From contig NZ_FOJF01000001.1 in the NCBI RefSeq assembly GCF_900110995.1, positions 3,756,803-3,820,802 of the forward strand: DNA of 64,000 bases, given 5' to 3'. Below are positions 17,801-25,703 of this stretch, in pieces (the stretch's first letter is position 1; every line of letters begins with the position of its first letter). A program made the position numbers and the translations under genes. The notes beneath the pieces are model-generated. The model ran no database searches. It was not told where the DNA came from and worked only from the letters and a program-made list of their open reading frames with translations. The stretch is from Chitinophaga sp. YR573. GTDB lineage: Bacteria > Bacteroidota > Bacteroidia > Chitinophagales > Chitinophagaceae.

Positions 17801-17930
17801 GTACCGTAGGCGGTGCGATATCCGGGTATTGAGCAATTGGTAACGTCACTAATCCTAAGATCCCCAGCATTACTATGATGATAGAAATGACAGTACTTAG
17901 TACCGGACGTTCTATAAACTTTTTAAGCAT
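14829..17930 (-). CDS. RND multidrug efflux transporter (HAE1/AcrB family)
   Basis: 1033 residues, the usual family length. N-terminal MLKKFIERPVLSTVISIIIVMLGILGL is transmembrane helix 1; porter domains follow, and IGIVVDDAIVVVEAVHA in TM4 carries the paired Asp residues of the proton relay. The second half repeats the layout with GLLAKNAILIVEYALE and a C-terminal membrane bundle ending in a short basic tail. It exports hydrophobic or amphiphilic compounds using the proton gradient. Ten bases separate it from the adaptor gene upstream, and it overlaps the channel gene by 4 bases. Confidence 0.95.
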   Translation of the reverse strand: MLKKFIERPVLSTVISIIIVMLGILGLVTLPIAQYPDIAPPTVQVSASYTGANADVVLKSVIVPLEEQINGVEGMTYMTSTATNEGAASISVYFNVGTDPDQAAVDVQNRVSTASSLLPAEVTQAGVTVKKQQSSNLLITAIYSDNPAYDQTFLQNYAEINLIPQLKRVNGVGNASAFGSMNYSMRIWLKPDVMSVYGLIPDDITTALSDQNIEAAPGKFGEQGGQSFQYVIRYRGKLQSIPEFENIIIKSTGNGQFLRLKDVARVELGAQSYNSMATVNGFPATNVSINQTAGSNASEVINNCKTILAEAAKTFPKGLHYTNLVDINKFLDASISKVIHTLIEAFILVFIVVFIFLQDFRSTLIPAISVPVAIIGTFFFLNLFGFSINLLTLFALVLAIGIVVDDAIVVVEAVHAKLDAGYTSARKASIDAMSEISGAIISITLVMAAVFVPVTFISGSTGVFYKQFGITLAIAIILSAVNALTLSPALAALFLKPHGEEKHKQKFVQRFYTAFNTGFTAVTNKYTRSVSFLAGKKWIVILGIAIFGSGLYYMMKTTPSSFVPNEDMGTIFVNLSMPPATSMERTTVIANEIDSIARTIPQVNNSLRMVGQNILAGSGSSYAMVILELKHWDTRKGVSNDDVINILRQKTAYIREGFILPMSLPTITGFGVAGGFSFQLQDKGGHTTEEFYKVAQDYLTALQKRPEIQYASTTFNPNFPQYLLDVNVAKVKEAGLTVSNIMTAMQVYYGGSYASNFNQFGKQYRVMIQADTSYRANIQGLNKIYVRTTNNKMAPITEFVTLTRVYGPESISRFNLFTAMSVNGSPNAGYSSGEALAAIKETLLPAGYGFEFSGISREEQSSGTQSTYVFILCLVFVYFLLSAQYESYLLPFAVLLSLPVGLAGTFLFAKIFGIDNNIYMQISLIMLIGLLAKNAILIVEYALERRRNGMELKEAAIQGSKARFRPILMTSFAFIFGLMPLMVATGAGANGNRSIGTAAVGGMLFGTVIGVFVIPVLFIIFQSIQEKFTKQTT

Positions 17931-17940
17931 AATCTGTTTT

Positions 17941-19083
17941 TTAGAGTTCTTTCCGGTAGAGGCTGTCTGCGCGTACTTCGCGGGGTTTTATAAGGAGACT
18001 GTCGCGTAAAGTACTAACGCCTTCCAGTACAATTCTATCACCTGCTTTCAATCCTTCTTTTACGATAAAAAACTGACCGTTATCATTGGCGGTAGTGGTG
18101 ATGGGAGTGCTGGTGACGTAGTTGTCTTTTCCCACAACATAAGCGAAGCGTTTATCCTGGAGTTCAAACGTTGCCCCTTGTGGTATTACAAGCGCAGAAT
18201 CTTCTGTTCTCGGGACTCTTACAGTGGCGCTTGCCCCACTTTGAATGATGCCTAAAGGATTGGGGAAGGATGCTTTAAAACTAGCCGTTCCTGTTTCGGT
18301 GGAGATTAATCCACTGGCAGTTTCTATTCTTCCTTTCTCCGGATAGTTGGTACCGTTAGCGAGTATTAGCGTTACATCCGGCAGATGTGTCAGTTTCTCC
18401 TGTAAGGTATTACCCGGCACATGTTCTGAGAAGTCGAGCAGTTGTTTTTCGTTCAGTGAATAATAAGCGTATACATTGCCTGCGTTAGAGAGGTTCGTTA
18501 AAGGGTCTGTGCTGGTGCTGCTTACCAGGGCGCCTATTTTATAAGGGATGGTCCCTATTACGCCATCTGCGGGGCTTCTAAGCACGGTATAGCCCAGGTT
18601 GGTCTGTGCATTGGCGAGGGTAGCCTGCGCCTGTGCCAGGGCTGCCTGTTTGGCTTCCAGGGTATATTGAGCGGATTCCAGCTGGTATTTGCTGACGATA
18701 TCTTTTTCAACGAGGGGGCGTACTTTGTTCACGTCCATTTCTGCCGCTTTAACATCTGCCACAGCGCTTTTAATGCTGGCTCTGGCTGTGACTACTTCCT
18801 GTTCATATTGAGGGTTGCTGATCTTAAAAAGAAGTTGTCCTTTTTTAACGATAGCGCCTTCATTCACGTAGATCGCCTGTACGTACCCGTCTATTTTAGG
18901 GCGGATCTCAATCACTTGCTGCCCCTGGATGGTAGCAGGAAAGTCGTAATGGATGGTGGCTTTCCTGGGCTGTAATGTAATGACGGCGTAGTCTTTCACC
19001 GCATCGGCCTGTGGGGCAGCCTTCTTATTTCCGCACGACGATAGCAGGATGGCTATTATAATTGCATTAACTCTCATTAACAT
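17941..19083 (-). CDS. RND efflux periplasmic adaptor (membrane fusion protein)
   Basis: 380 residues. Lipoprotein signal MLMRVNAIIIAILLSSC gives lipidation at the Cys. IRPKIDGYVQAIYVNEGAIVKKGQLLFKI is the first half of the lipoyl/barrel-sandwich domain, followed by a coiled-coil hairpin (~85-160, Ala/Gln/Glu rich), the second lipoyl half (LGYTVLRSPADGVIG), a beta-barrel and a membrane-proximal domain. It bridges the RND pump and the outer-membrane channel. A 17-bp operator copy (19089-19105) lies 5 bp before its start codon, placing it under the upstream TetR regulator. Confidence 0.93.
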   Translation of the reverse strand: MLMRVNAIIIAILLSSCGNKKAAPQADAVKDYAVITLQPRKATIHYDFPATIQGQQVIEIRPKIDGYVQAIYVNEGAIVKKGQLLFKISNPQYEQEVVTARASIKSAVADVKAAEMDVNKVRPLVEKDIVSKYQLESAQYTLEAKQAALAQAQATLANAQTNLGYTVLRSPADGVIGTIPYKIGALVSSTSTDPLTNLSNAGNVYAYYSLNEKQLLDFSEHVPGNTLQEKLTHLPDVTLILANGTNYPEKGRIETASGLISTETGTASFKASFPNPLGIIQSGASATVRVPRTEDSALVIPQGATFELQDKRFAYVVGKDNYVTSTPITTTANDNGQFFIVKEGLKAGDRIVLEGVSTLRDSLLIKPREVRADSLYRKEL

Positions 19084-19088
19084 ATAAG

Positions 19089-19105
19089 TTTGACAATTTT
19101 GTTAA
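19089..19105. promoter_or_regulatory. TetR operator copy 1, before the adaptor gene
   Basis: TTTGACAATTTTGTTAA matches the reverse complement of the site at 19719-19735 in all but the two central bases. The half sites TTGACAA and TTGTTAA are near-palindromic. It sits in the 41-bp gap between tetR and the efflux adaptor gene. Confidence 0.7.
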
Positions 19106-19124
19106 TTATGTGGCAAAAAAAGGG

Positions 19125-19712
19125 TTATTCAGAGAATAACAACCCCATGATCACTTTCTTTCTTTCATTAACAATCTTTTCATATTCCTGTTCACTCAGT
19201 CCAAACAATTGGAGATTGAGGGGTTTAACGATGAAAGGGTATACGATTAAGGAAAAAAGGTTGATCATAAAATGTACTGGCTTAGACTTTTGTATAGTTC
19301 CTTTGTTCATTTCCACCTGTACCTCTTTAAGGAACTGCTGCATATATTTGGGATTGCTGGCAGGAAAGGCTGTTTCCATCTGGTTTAAGCCGGTGGTAAT
19401 GGCTATTTCGAGGAAAGGGTATGTTTTTAGTCTTTTAAGGAACACATCTATCAGTTTCTCTGTTTTTTTCTTAAAGGGCAGAGTAGTTTCCAGCACTGCT
19501 TCAGACTCTATCATAGCGGCTAAACGTGCTTTTTCAAACACTGAATCAAACAGCTGATCTCTTGATCTGAAATAATAGTGTATCAGGGTCCTGTTAACGC
19601 CGGCAGCATCTGCGATATCCTGGGTAGTTGCATTGAGTTTACCTTCTGTGAAGAAAACATGCATGGCGGTATCTATGATATGCTGTTCGGTTTTGTTATC
19701 CTTAATAGCCAT
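19125..19712 (-). CDS. TetR-family repressor of the efflux operon
   Basis: 195 residues. The N-terminal helix-turn-helix reads IIDTAMHVFFTEGKLNATTQDIADAAGVNRTLIHYYFRSRDQLF (about 13-56), the classic TetR signature. The C-terminal ligand-binding domain is helical and unspecific. The gene is first in a minus-strand operon with adaptor, pump and channel. Identical half-site operators lie 6 bp upstream of its own start codon (19719-19735) and upstream of the adaptor gene, so it is very likely an autorepressor and the local regulator of the pump. The inducing ligand is unknown. Confidence 0.92.
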   Translation of the reverse strand: MAIKDNKTEQHIIDTAMHVFFTEGKLNATTQDIADAAGVNRTLIHYYFRSRDQLFDSVFEKARLAAMIESEAVLETTLPFKKKTEKLIDVFLKRLKTYPFLEIAITTGLNQMETAFPASNPKYMQQFLKEVQVEMNKGTIQKSKPVHFMINLFSLIVYPFIVKPLNLQLFGLSEQEYEKIVNERKKVIMGLLFSE

Positions 19713-19718
19713 TATTGT

Positions 19719-19735
19719 TTAACAATTTTGTCAAA
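19719..19735. promoter_or_regulatory. TetR operator copy 2, before tetR
   Basis: TTAACAATTTTGTCAAA is the same near-palindrome as 19089-19105 in the opposite orientation. It abuts the -7 box at 19736-19743, so bound repressor would cover the transcription start. Confidence 0.72.
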
Positions 19736-19743
19736 CAAAGGTA
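19736..19743 (-). promoter_or_regulatory. -7 box of the tetR-efflux operon
   Basis: On the minus strand TACCTTTG is a perfect TAnnTTTG Bacteroidota -7 element, directly next to the operator. The -33 element is not obvious. Confidence 0.6.
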
Positions 19744-19792
19744 GGGGAATTGATGAAATGGGATTGTTAAAGTTTATTAAAGATACATCTCC

Positions 19793-22024
19793 CTACCCCC
19801 TCACTCTCTCCCTCTCATCCTTCGCCCCATCTTTCCTTTCTTTCCGCACACCACCAAAAGACCTGGAATAGGTTAATTTGATAATAGGGAAGTACGTCGA
19901 CTCCGGATATACCAGTACATGATACTTTGTATCAAAGACCTCTTTGGCGATAGTACCCAGATAATTACTGATACGGTCTGTTCGTAACAAATCAGCAACA
20001 GATAAAGTGAAGTTGTTTTTCCTGATACCAATGTTAAGCACTCCGGAAGGATCTACCTGTAAAGTGCCATAGTAAGAAGGGGAATTATACACCCCGGAAA
20101 GTTCCAGAGAGAATTGTTTAGGGAGTTTAAAAGTTTCGTTGAAATTAATAGAATAGGAGAGATAGGTCTTTATAACAGGTAAGACCGTATATTCTGCTTT
20201 AAACTGACGCAACGAACCAATAAGATTATAACTCATATCCCACCAGCTAAAAACCTTAAACGGTAAGTTTGCCTGCACGGTTAAAGTATGGTCCCAACTA
20301 AGATTCTGAGGGGAGATGTAGACAAGAGTCTTCTCCGGACCGGTAGCCAGCTGATACCCGACAATAGGATTATTATCACTACTGTAAAGAAGGGAAAAGT
20401 AACGGTACCCGATTTTTAAATTATGTGTGATAGTAGGTTTTAATAAAGGATTGCCCGTAAACACAGACAACGGATCGTTATAAGTAACATAAGAAGCAAG
20501 ATCATTGTACGTCGGACGACTAATCCTTTTTGTATAAGAAAACTGCCAGTCTTTATGAGAAAAGAACAGACTGGGAAACAATTGCCGGTAGTCGCGGTCA
20601 TAAATATGAGAATATTCATAACGGGCACCGAGTACTAAAGAAGTAGCCGAATTAATATGATAATCAAAAGAGGTATAGGCAGCCGCAATACCCTCCTGCA
20701 TCAGAATATCATTCGTAGTCCCGGACCTGTCAACCCAATGATCATCCACAAAACTCTGTATCCCTGAAAGACTCTTGTTATGGGTATAAGTCCCTTTCAG
20801 ACCAGCCTCTAATTTCAAAGAAGAACTGAGTTGCTTATTATAATCCAGTTTAACTACCCCCACTTGTATAGTAGTATTCGCCAGACCCTTTTGGATCGCA
20901 GCAAACTGATAACCTGTATCACGACTAGTCCTGGAAGGATATTCGTTTTGAACAGTAGTAGGATAGTAATTGTTATAATAGAGATAATCAATATCAAGAT
21001 GGAAATGTTTCCACTCTCCATATGCAGCAACAGAAAGATTCCGCCAGCGGTTTATCTCTTTGATATATGCATCCACCAGTAACAAAGAATCAGTAACATA
21101 TTTCCCATGATTACTGGTATTAGCCGTCGAACGACTTGTACTATAATTCACACTGCCACCAAAAGAAGCCCCATCAAAACCAACCATTATATTCTGAGCA
21201 TTATCCACCCGTTTAGTCTCACTGTGAAAATCGAACGCAAGAGGGCCTCCCAGGGCCTCCAGGATCTCCGTACCCTTTCCGGTAAAACTCCCGTAAGTAC
21301 GATCGTGAGAGAAGGAATAAGCCCCATACAGGTTGTTATGAGAGAGGTTGATATTACCGGCCGCTTTCTCACCTTTCCCATAACCGGCAGTGAGCGCATA
21401 AGAAGCCTGCCTGTTTTTCTTCAGTACAATATTGATGATCCCCGCACTCCCTTCTGCATCATATTTAGAAGAAGGAGTCGTCATCAGTTCTATCTTCTCA
21501 ATATTATCCGCAGGCATACTGTTTAACATCGTAAACAACTGTGCCATAGACATCCGTTGCACTTTACCATTCAGCATTACTGTCACCCCGCTTTTACCAT
21601 TCAATGTAATACCGTTATTATGCTGGTCTATAACCACTCCCGGAGAACGTTCGAGAACAGCCAGGGCAGTACTGCCTTTCGTCAGCAGACTATTCCCCAC
21701 ATTCACCACAAGCCCTGAGGGCTGCTGCTGTAATAAAGGTTTCTCCCCCCGTATCACTACTTCCCCCAACGATTTATTATTCATCACCTGCACATGAAAA
21801 GCTGTATCCGCCGGTATCTCCGCCGTCTGGTAACCTACACTGCTAAAGCGAAGGGTATACTTGCCGGGGGGGACATTATCAATACGATAAAATCCTTTCT
21901 CATCTGTTAAACTAACTTTCACCAGCACTGTATCCTGTAACAGGATTACATTGGCAAAAGGGATAGGCTGACCACCACTGGTAGTCAGTTGTCCGGAGAA
22001 TAATAAGTATAGCAGGAGTTTCAT
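19793..22024 (-). CDS. Outer-membrane beta-barrel receptor (OMP_b-brl_3 type)
   Basis: 743 residues. After a short signal peptide there is a carboxypeptidase-regulatory-like domain (GQPIPFANVILLQDTVLVKVSLTDEKGFYRI, about 19-50), a plug-like domain (RSPGVVIDQHNNGITLNGKSGVTVMLNGK, ~127-155; ASKYDAEGSAGIINIVLKK-like end) and a long barrel of alternating aromatic strands. These TonB-dependent-like receptors of Bacteroidota often lack a recognised ligand. The charged tail after RSFGG is usual for this family. It is divergent from the LytS/LytTR genes and may be controlled by them; that is inference. Confidence 0.85.
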   Translation of the reverse strand: MKLLLYLLFSGQLTTSGGQPIPFANVILLQDTVLVKVSLTDEKGFYRIDNVPPGKYTLRFSSVGYQTAEIPADTAFHVQVMNNKSLGEVVIRGEKPLLQQQPSGLVVNVGNSLLTKGSTALAVLERSPGVVIDQHNNGITLNGKSGVTVMLNGKVQRMSMAQLFTMLNSMPADNIEKIELMTTPSSKYDAEGSAGIINIVLKKNRQASYALTAGYGKGEKAAGNINLSHNNLYGAYSFSHDRTYGSFTGKGTEILEALGGPLAFDFHSETKRVDNAQNIMVGFDGASFGGSVNYSTSRSTANTSNHGKYVTDSLLLVDAYIKEINRWRNLSVAAYGEWKHFHLDIDYLYYNNYYPTTVQNEYPSRTSRDTGYQFAAIQKGLANTTIQVGVVKLDYNKQLSSSLKLEAGLKGTYTHNKSLSGIQSFVDDHWVDRSGTTNDILMQEGIAAAYTSFDYHINSATSLVLGARYEYSHIYDRDYRQLFPSLFFSHKDWQFSYTKRISRPTYNDLASYVTYNDPLSVFTGNPLLKPTITHNLKIGYRYFSLLYSSDNNPIVGYQLATGPEKTLVYISPQNLSWDHTLTVQANLPFKVFSWWDMSYNLIGSLRQFKAEYTVLPVIKTYLSYSINFNETFKLPKQFSLELSGVYNSPSYYGTLQVDPSGVLNIGIRKNNFTLSVADLLRTDRISNYLGTIAKEVFDTKYHVLVYPESTYFPIIKLTYSRSFGGVRKERKDGAKDERERVRG

Positions 22025-22178
22025 AAAACAAAGAAAGAACTGCAGCTACAAAAGAAAAAAACAACATGACCAGCAGTAGTATATAATTGATGAAATACAT
22101 ATACGCCATTCATATATCCACATATGCATTTGGTCAATTGTCAGCGGGGGTTCGAATAGATTTATTTATCTTCAATAC

Positions 22179-23258
22179 ATGAAACCAACACATTGGTTCT
22201 ACAAATATAAATTGTACCACATACCATTCTGGTTCCTGTACAATTATCTCTGGTGGGCAATTACGATTAACAATCCAATCGAAGCTGCCCGGGCGATATT
22301 CTTTTCTCCATTCGCCGTAAAGTTCTCTTTTTATGTCATCTTCGAAACACTGGCCGTCTATTTCAATCTCTATTTCCTGATACCAAAATATCTGGAAAAG
22401 AGCAGGTTCGCATTATATATTATTTACCTGCTGATAACAATATTTTGTACCGCTTCTATTATCGTATCCGGCTATTGCCTGGGCGCCTATTTATCGGGGA
22501 AAAGCCTGGAACAATTATATGGTAAGGATTCCTGTAGTTTCTATCATTTATTAATAGGAAGTCCGTTGTCTTCCACCGTAGCCAGTATCACCCTTGCTAT
22601 GAGCATTAAACTAGCCAAGAACTGGTTACAGACACAAAGAAGACAACAGCTGTTAGAGAAAGAAAAACTGGAAACAGAACTGAACTTTTTAAAATATCAG
22701 TTTAATCCACATTTCCTGTTCAATACAATTAATTCCATCTTTTTTCTCATCCATAAGAATCCGGATAAAGCCTCTGCTTCTCTTGCTAAATTCTCTGAAT
22801 TACTAAGGCATCAGTTGTATGAATGTAATGATACACAGATACCATTAAGTCAGGAAATTGCTTACCTGGAAAATATTATAGACCTGGAAAAGCTAAGACA
22901 GAACGATAATATAGAAGTTACCTTCGATGTAGATAAAGAAAATAATCTGACCATTGCTCCCTTTATTTTAATGACCTTTGTAGAGAATGCTTTTAAGCAT
23001 GTTTCAAAGCATACGGATCAATTGAACTGGATCAGGATAGGATTACATATCGATGATAAATTACACTTCTCTGTTTCAAACAGTACGTCAGATAAAGTAA
23101 CGGATGTAGTGCATTATGGTGGTATAGGGTTGAAAAATGTACAGAGAAGATTAGACCTGATTTACCCTGGTCAGTACAGCCTGGATATACAAAGCAATGC
23201 AACCACTTTTGAAGTAAATTTACAATTGCAATATGATAAACTGCGTGATCATAGATGA
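22179..23258 (+). CDS. LytS-like sensor histidine kinase
   Basis: 359 residues. Four hydrophobic segments in the first ~150 residues anchor it in the inner membrane, followed by a short coiled coil (QRRQQLLEKEKLETE) and the His_kinase domain, with LKYQFNPHFLFNTINSIFF giving phosphoacceptor His178. The ATP-binding domain shows FVENAFKHV and GGIGLKNVQRRLDLIY. This is the LytS/YpdA-type architecture without a periplasmic sensor. Its stop overlaps the start of the LytTR regulator by 26 bases, so the two are one operon and presumably one phosphorelay. Confidence 0.93.
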   Translation: MKPTHWFYKYKLYHIPFWFLYNYLWWAITINNPIEAARAIFFSPFAVKFSFYVIFETLAVYFNLYFLIPKYLEKSRFALYIIYLLITIFCTASIIVSGYCLGAYLSGKSLEQLYGKDSCSFYHLLIGSPLSSTVASITLAMSIKLAKNWLQTQRRQQLLEKEKLETELNFLKYQFNPHFLFNTINSIFFLIHKNPDKASASLAKFSELLRHQLYECNDTQIPLSQEIAYLENIIDLEKLRQNDNIEVTFDVDKENNLTIAPFILMTFVENAFKHVSKHTDQLNWIRIGLHIDDKLHFSVSNSTSDKVTDVVHYGGIGLKNVQRRLDLIYPGQYSLDIQSNATTFEVNLQLQYDKLRDHR

Positions 23259-23940
23259 TGAGCCGCTGGCCCGCGAAGGCATCGCCAGTTATGTAAAAGA
23301 GGTGGATTTCTTACACCTTACGGGTACCTGTGAAAACCCCGTAGAACTCATCAAATTGCTCGACCAGCATCAGGTAGATCTTATTTTCCTGGATATACAG
23401 ATGCCGAAAATGAGTGGCATAGATTTCCTGAAGATAACGAAGAATCCACCTATGGTGATCATCACCACTGCCTTCCCCAGTTATGCACTGGAAGGATTCC
23501 AGTTAAACGTACTGGATTATCTTTTAAAACCTATCACATTCGACAGGTTTTTAAAATCTGTGAATAAGGCAAAAGACTATCATCATCTTCTTACAAAACC
23601 CAGTGATTACTGTTTTATAAAATGTGGCAGTAAATATGAGAAGATTCAGTTTGATGATATCCTGTATGTAGAAGGCATGCAGAACTATGTGAATATTTAC
23701 ACTACTAAAGGCAAATATGTCACCTTGCTGTACCTGAAAAACATGGAAGAAAATTTGGATAATAAATCATTTATCCGCGTACATAAATCTTACGTCGTCT
23801 CTATCAATAAGATAGAAGGAATTGAGGGGAATGAGATCTTTATACAATCTTATAGGATACCCATCAGCCGGAATTACAGGGAACAAGTGATTCAGCAGGT
23901 GGTGAGTAACAAACTATGGGATAAGATAAAATTCTCTTAA
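23233..23940 (+). CDS. LytTR-family response regulator
   Basis: 235 residues. The N-terminal receiver has acidic residues in VIIDDEPLAR, phosphoacceptor Asp54 in IFLDIQMP and the Lys of YLLKPI. The C-terminal LytTR DNA-binding domain includes KIQFDDILYVEGMQNYVNIYTTKGKYVTLLYLKNME and FIRVHKSYVVSINKI. It binds promoters after phosphorylation by the overlapping LytS-like kinase. Its 3' end overlaps the convergent gene at 23937 by 4 bases. The likely targets are nearby membrane genes such as the divergent receptor, which cannot be verified here. Confidence 0.93.
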   Translation: MINCVIIDDEPLAREGIASYVKEVDFLHLTGTCENPVELIKLLDQHQVDLIFLDIQMPKMSGIDFLKITKNPPMVIITTAFPSYALEGFQLNVLDYLLKPITFDRFLKSVNKAKDYHHLLTKPSDYCFIKCGSKYEKIQFDDILYVEGMQNYVNIYTTKGKYVTLLYLKNMEENLDNKSFIRVHKSYVVSINKIEGIEGNEIFIQSYRIPISRNYREQVIQQVVSNKLWDKIKFS

Positions 23941-24446
23941 CTAATGAGAGGGATGCCGATTGCCATCAGGTTTTTTTCAATGAAGGCAAAGGTTTCATCA
24001 CTTTTCATTCCAGTTACCGTTGATCTTTGATTCTGACGGGAGAAAGGAAACATTACTGTCTGATAAGTACCTTTACTTACCAGTACCCGAAGGTCCCTGT
24101 CACTAAACCCGCCTCCCAGGTAGCAATAATCCTTTTCGCTGATGCCCAGACCAAGCTCCTGGTGCAGGAAGATAATCTCTCCGTTGTTCTGTATATTATA
24201 TAATAGTAGCTGGAAGATACCCGGGGGTAGTACTAACCTGATCAGCTGATCATCTTTGGTAATGTTGAAAACGATGTGCCATAATACATGTGTCTCAACA
24301 TGTATTTCCTGGATCAATAGACTACAGGGGGATGCACTGTATAATGTTGATTTACTGTTGGCTAACAGATATTGCTGCCAGTAAAAGGGAATCTCTGTTG
24401 TTGCCGTGAAAGGTAACATGGGATTAGAAATGGGATCTGGGAACAT
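23937..24446 (-). CDS. Orphan sensor-domain paralogue of the AraC regulators (no HTH)
   Basis: 169 residues. Its layout, with LPFTATTEIPFYWQQ, LLIQEIHVETHVLWHIVF and a paired beta-strand region, matches the N-terminal 160 residues of the AraC-type regulators at 24596 and 25704 (LPFAGTRTVY, FIHQQVEIGDHLYVEQYF), but there is no AraC HTH domain. I read it as a free-standing ligand-sensor domain or truncated regulator. Its 3' end overlaps the LytTR gene tail by 4 bases. Its upstream region shares a motif with that of the neighbouring AraC gene. Similarity is moderate, so the paralogy is inferred. Confidence 0.6.
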   Translation of the reverse strand: MFPDPISNPMLPFTATTEIPFYWQQYLLANSKSTLYSASPCSLLIQEIHVETHVLWHIVFNITKDDQLIRLVLPPGIFQLLLYNIQNNGEIIFLHQELGLGISEKDYCYLGGGFSDRDLRVLVSKGTYQTVMFPFSRQNQRSTVTGMKSDETFAFIEKNLMAIGIPLIS

Positions 24447-24595
24447 AAAATGCTTTTAGGCAATAAATGGATTGCTGATATTTAAAACGGGCTAATCTTC
24501 AATACTCAGATCATATACAAACTAGTAGAACATTATGGTGATTACGCACCAATGTTTAGGGAAATTAGTTCTTTTTGCCCTAATGATCGTAAATA

Positions 24596-25600
24596 TTATT
24601 GACTATTTTTTCGATATTCATTTGGGGTCTTGCCTGTGGCTCTTTTAAAAATTCTGGAAAAATAAGAATGATCTGTATAACCTACCTCAAAAGAGATCTC
24701 TGCAATAGAATTAGTAGTACCGGATATTAGCTCTTTAGCCCTTTCCAACCGCTTTTGCTGCACATACATGATCACTGTAGCACCTTTTCTGGCTTTAAAA
24801 GCATTTTCCAGGGCACGGGGAGATAAACCTATCTGCTGTGCCTGTTGATTTACATTTACCGGTTTTTCCGGATGTAGCTCTACCTGCGTAATAAAATCTT
24901 CTATTTTCTTTGTAATAGATGATACCAGCCTGTTTTCCTGCTGAAGATCTTCCAGGTAGCTGATAACAAAATCACTGATGCGACTATTATAATAGATAGA
25001 ATTGGATTGACCCGACAAGGCCCAGTTTTTCATTTTCTCAAGCTCATTACGGGCTTCTCCATTAAATTTCCTGTATGGCAATACATGATGAGAAGGGTTG
25101 TTATTGTCCCAAAAAGATAAAAGTGTTGTTAATTGTGGATAGCTAACCGCCAGTTCTGTAAGTAACTGAACAGAAGGTATTACATAGATAGCGTGGTATT
25201 TTTGTCCCGCTATAATATTGGCTGTATAAGAAAAGTCTGCAGGGAGGTAATGTAGCGCACGTTTTTTTGATTGGGAAAATATTCTCCCATCCGGGTATTT
25301 TAAACTCATATTACCCGATACCATTCCATACAGTACCAATATGGGTTCAGTGGCAGATATATAAATCTCTGTATCTACAGTTGGCTCAAAATATTGTTCG
25401 ACATACAAATGATCTCCAATTTCTACCTGTTGATGAATAAAGGTACCGGAAGATCCGGTTGTATATACAGTACGCGTGCCAGCAAAGGGAAGTTGTAGTC
25501 TTCTGTGCTTTATTGGAATGTGATCAATTGTTTCTGCCTCGTATGCTAATGAATTGGATAACTGGAAATTCATTGGCATGCTTATCTTTTTATCAAACAT
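24596..25600 (-). CDS. AraC-family transcriptional regulator
   Basis: 334 residues. The N-terminal ~200 residues are a beta-rich sensor domain (LQLPFAGTRTVYTTGSSGTFIHQQVEIGDHLYVEQYF, then an aromatic-rich middle). The C-terminal ~100 residues are the double HTH domain: QQAQQIGLSPRALENAFKARKGATVIMYVQQKRLERAKELI and IAEISFEVGYTDHSYFSRIFKRATGKTPNEYR, ending with the family signature. It is one of three related minus-strand genes in a row; the tandem arrangement suggests local duplication. Signal and targets are unknown. Confidence 0.9.
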   Translation of the reverse strand: MFDKKISMPMNFQLSNSLAYEAETIDHIPIKHRRLQLPFAGTRTVYTTGSSGTFIHQQVEIGDHLYVEQYFEPTVDTEIYISATEPILVLYGMVSGNMSLKYPDGRIFSQSKKRALHYLPADFSYTANIIAGQKYHAIYVIPSVQLLTELAVSYPQLTTLLSFWDNNNPSHHVLPYRKFNGEARNELEKMKNWALSGQSNSIYYNSRISDFVISYLEDLQQENRLVSSITKKIEDFITQVELHPEKPVNVNQQAQQIGLSPRALENAFKARKGATVIMYVQQKRLERAKELISGTTNSIAEISFEVGYTDHSYFSRIFKRATGKTPNEYRKNSQ

Positions 25601-25703
25601 TTAGTCTGGTTGCTGAGTTTAACCAACAACTATTTATTGTTAAAGTTAAAAGGATAAAGATCGGGCTAGTAGTACTAATACATTAGGGCGATTACGTTTT
25701 TTT

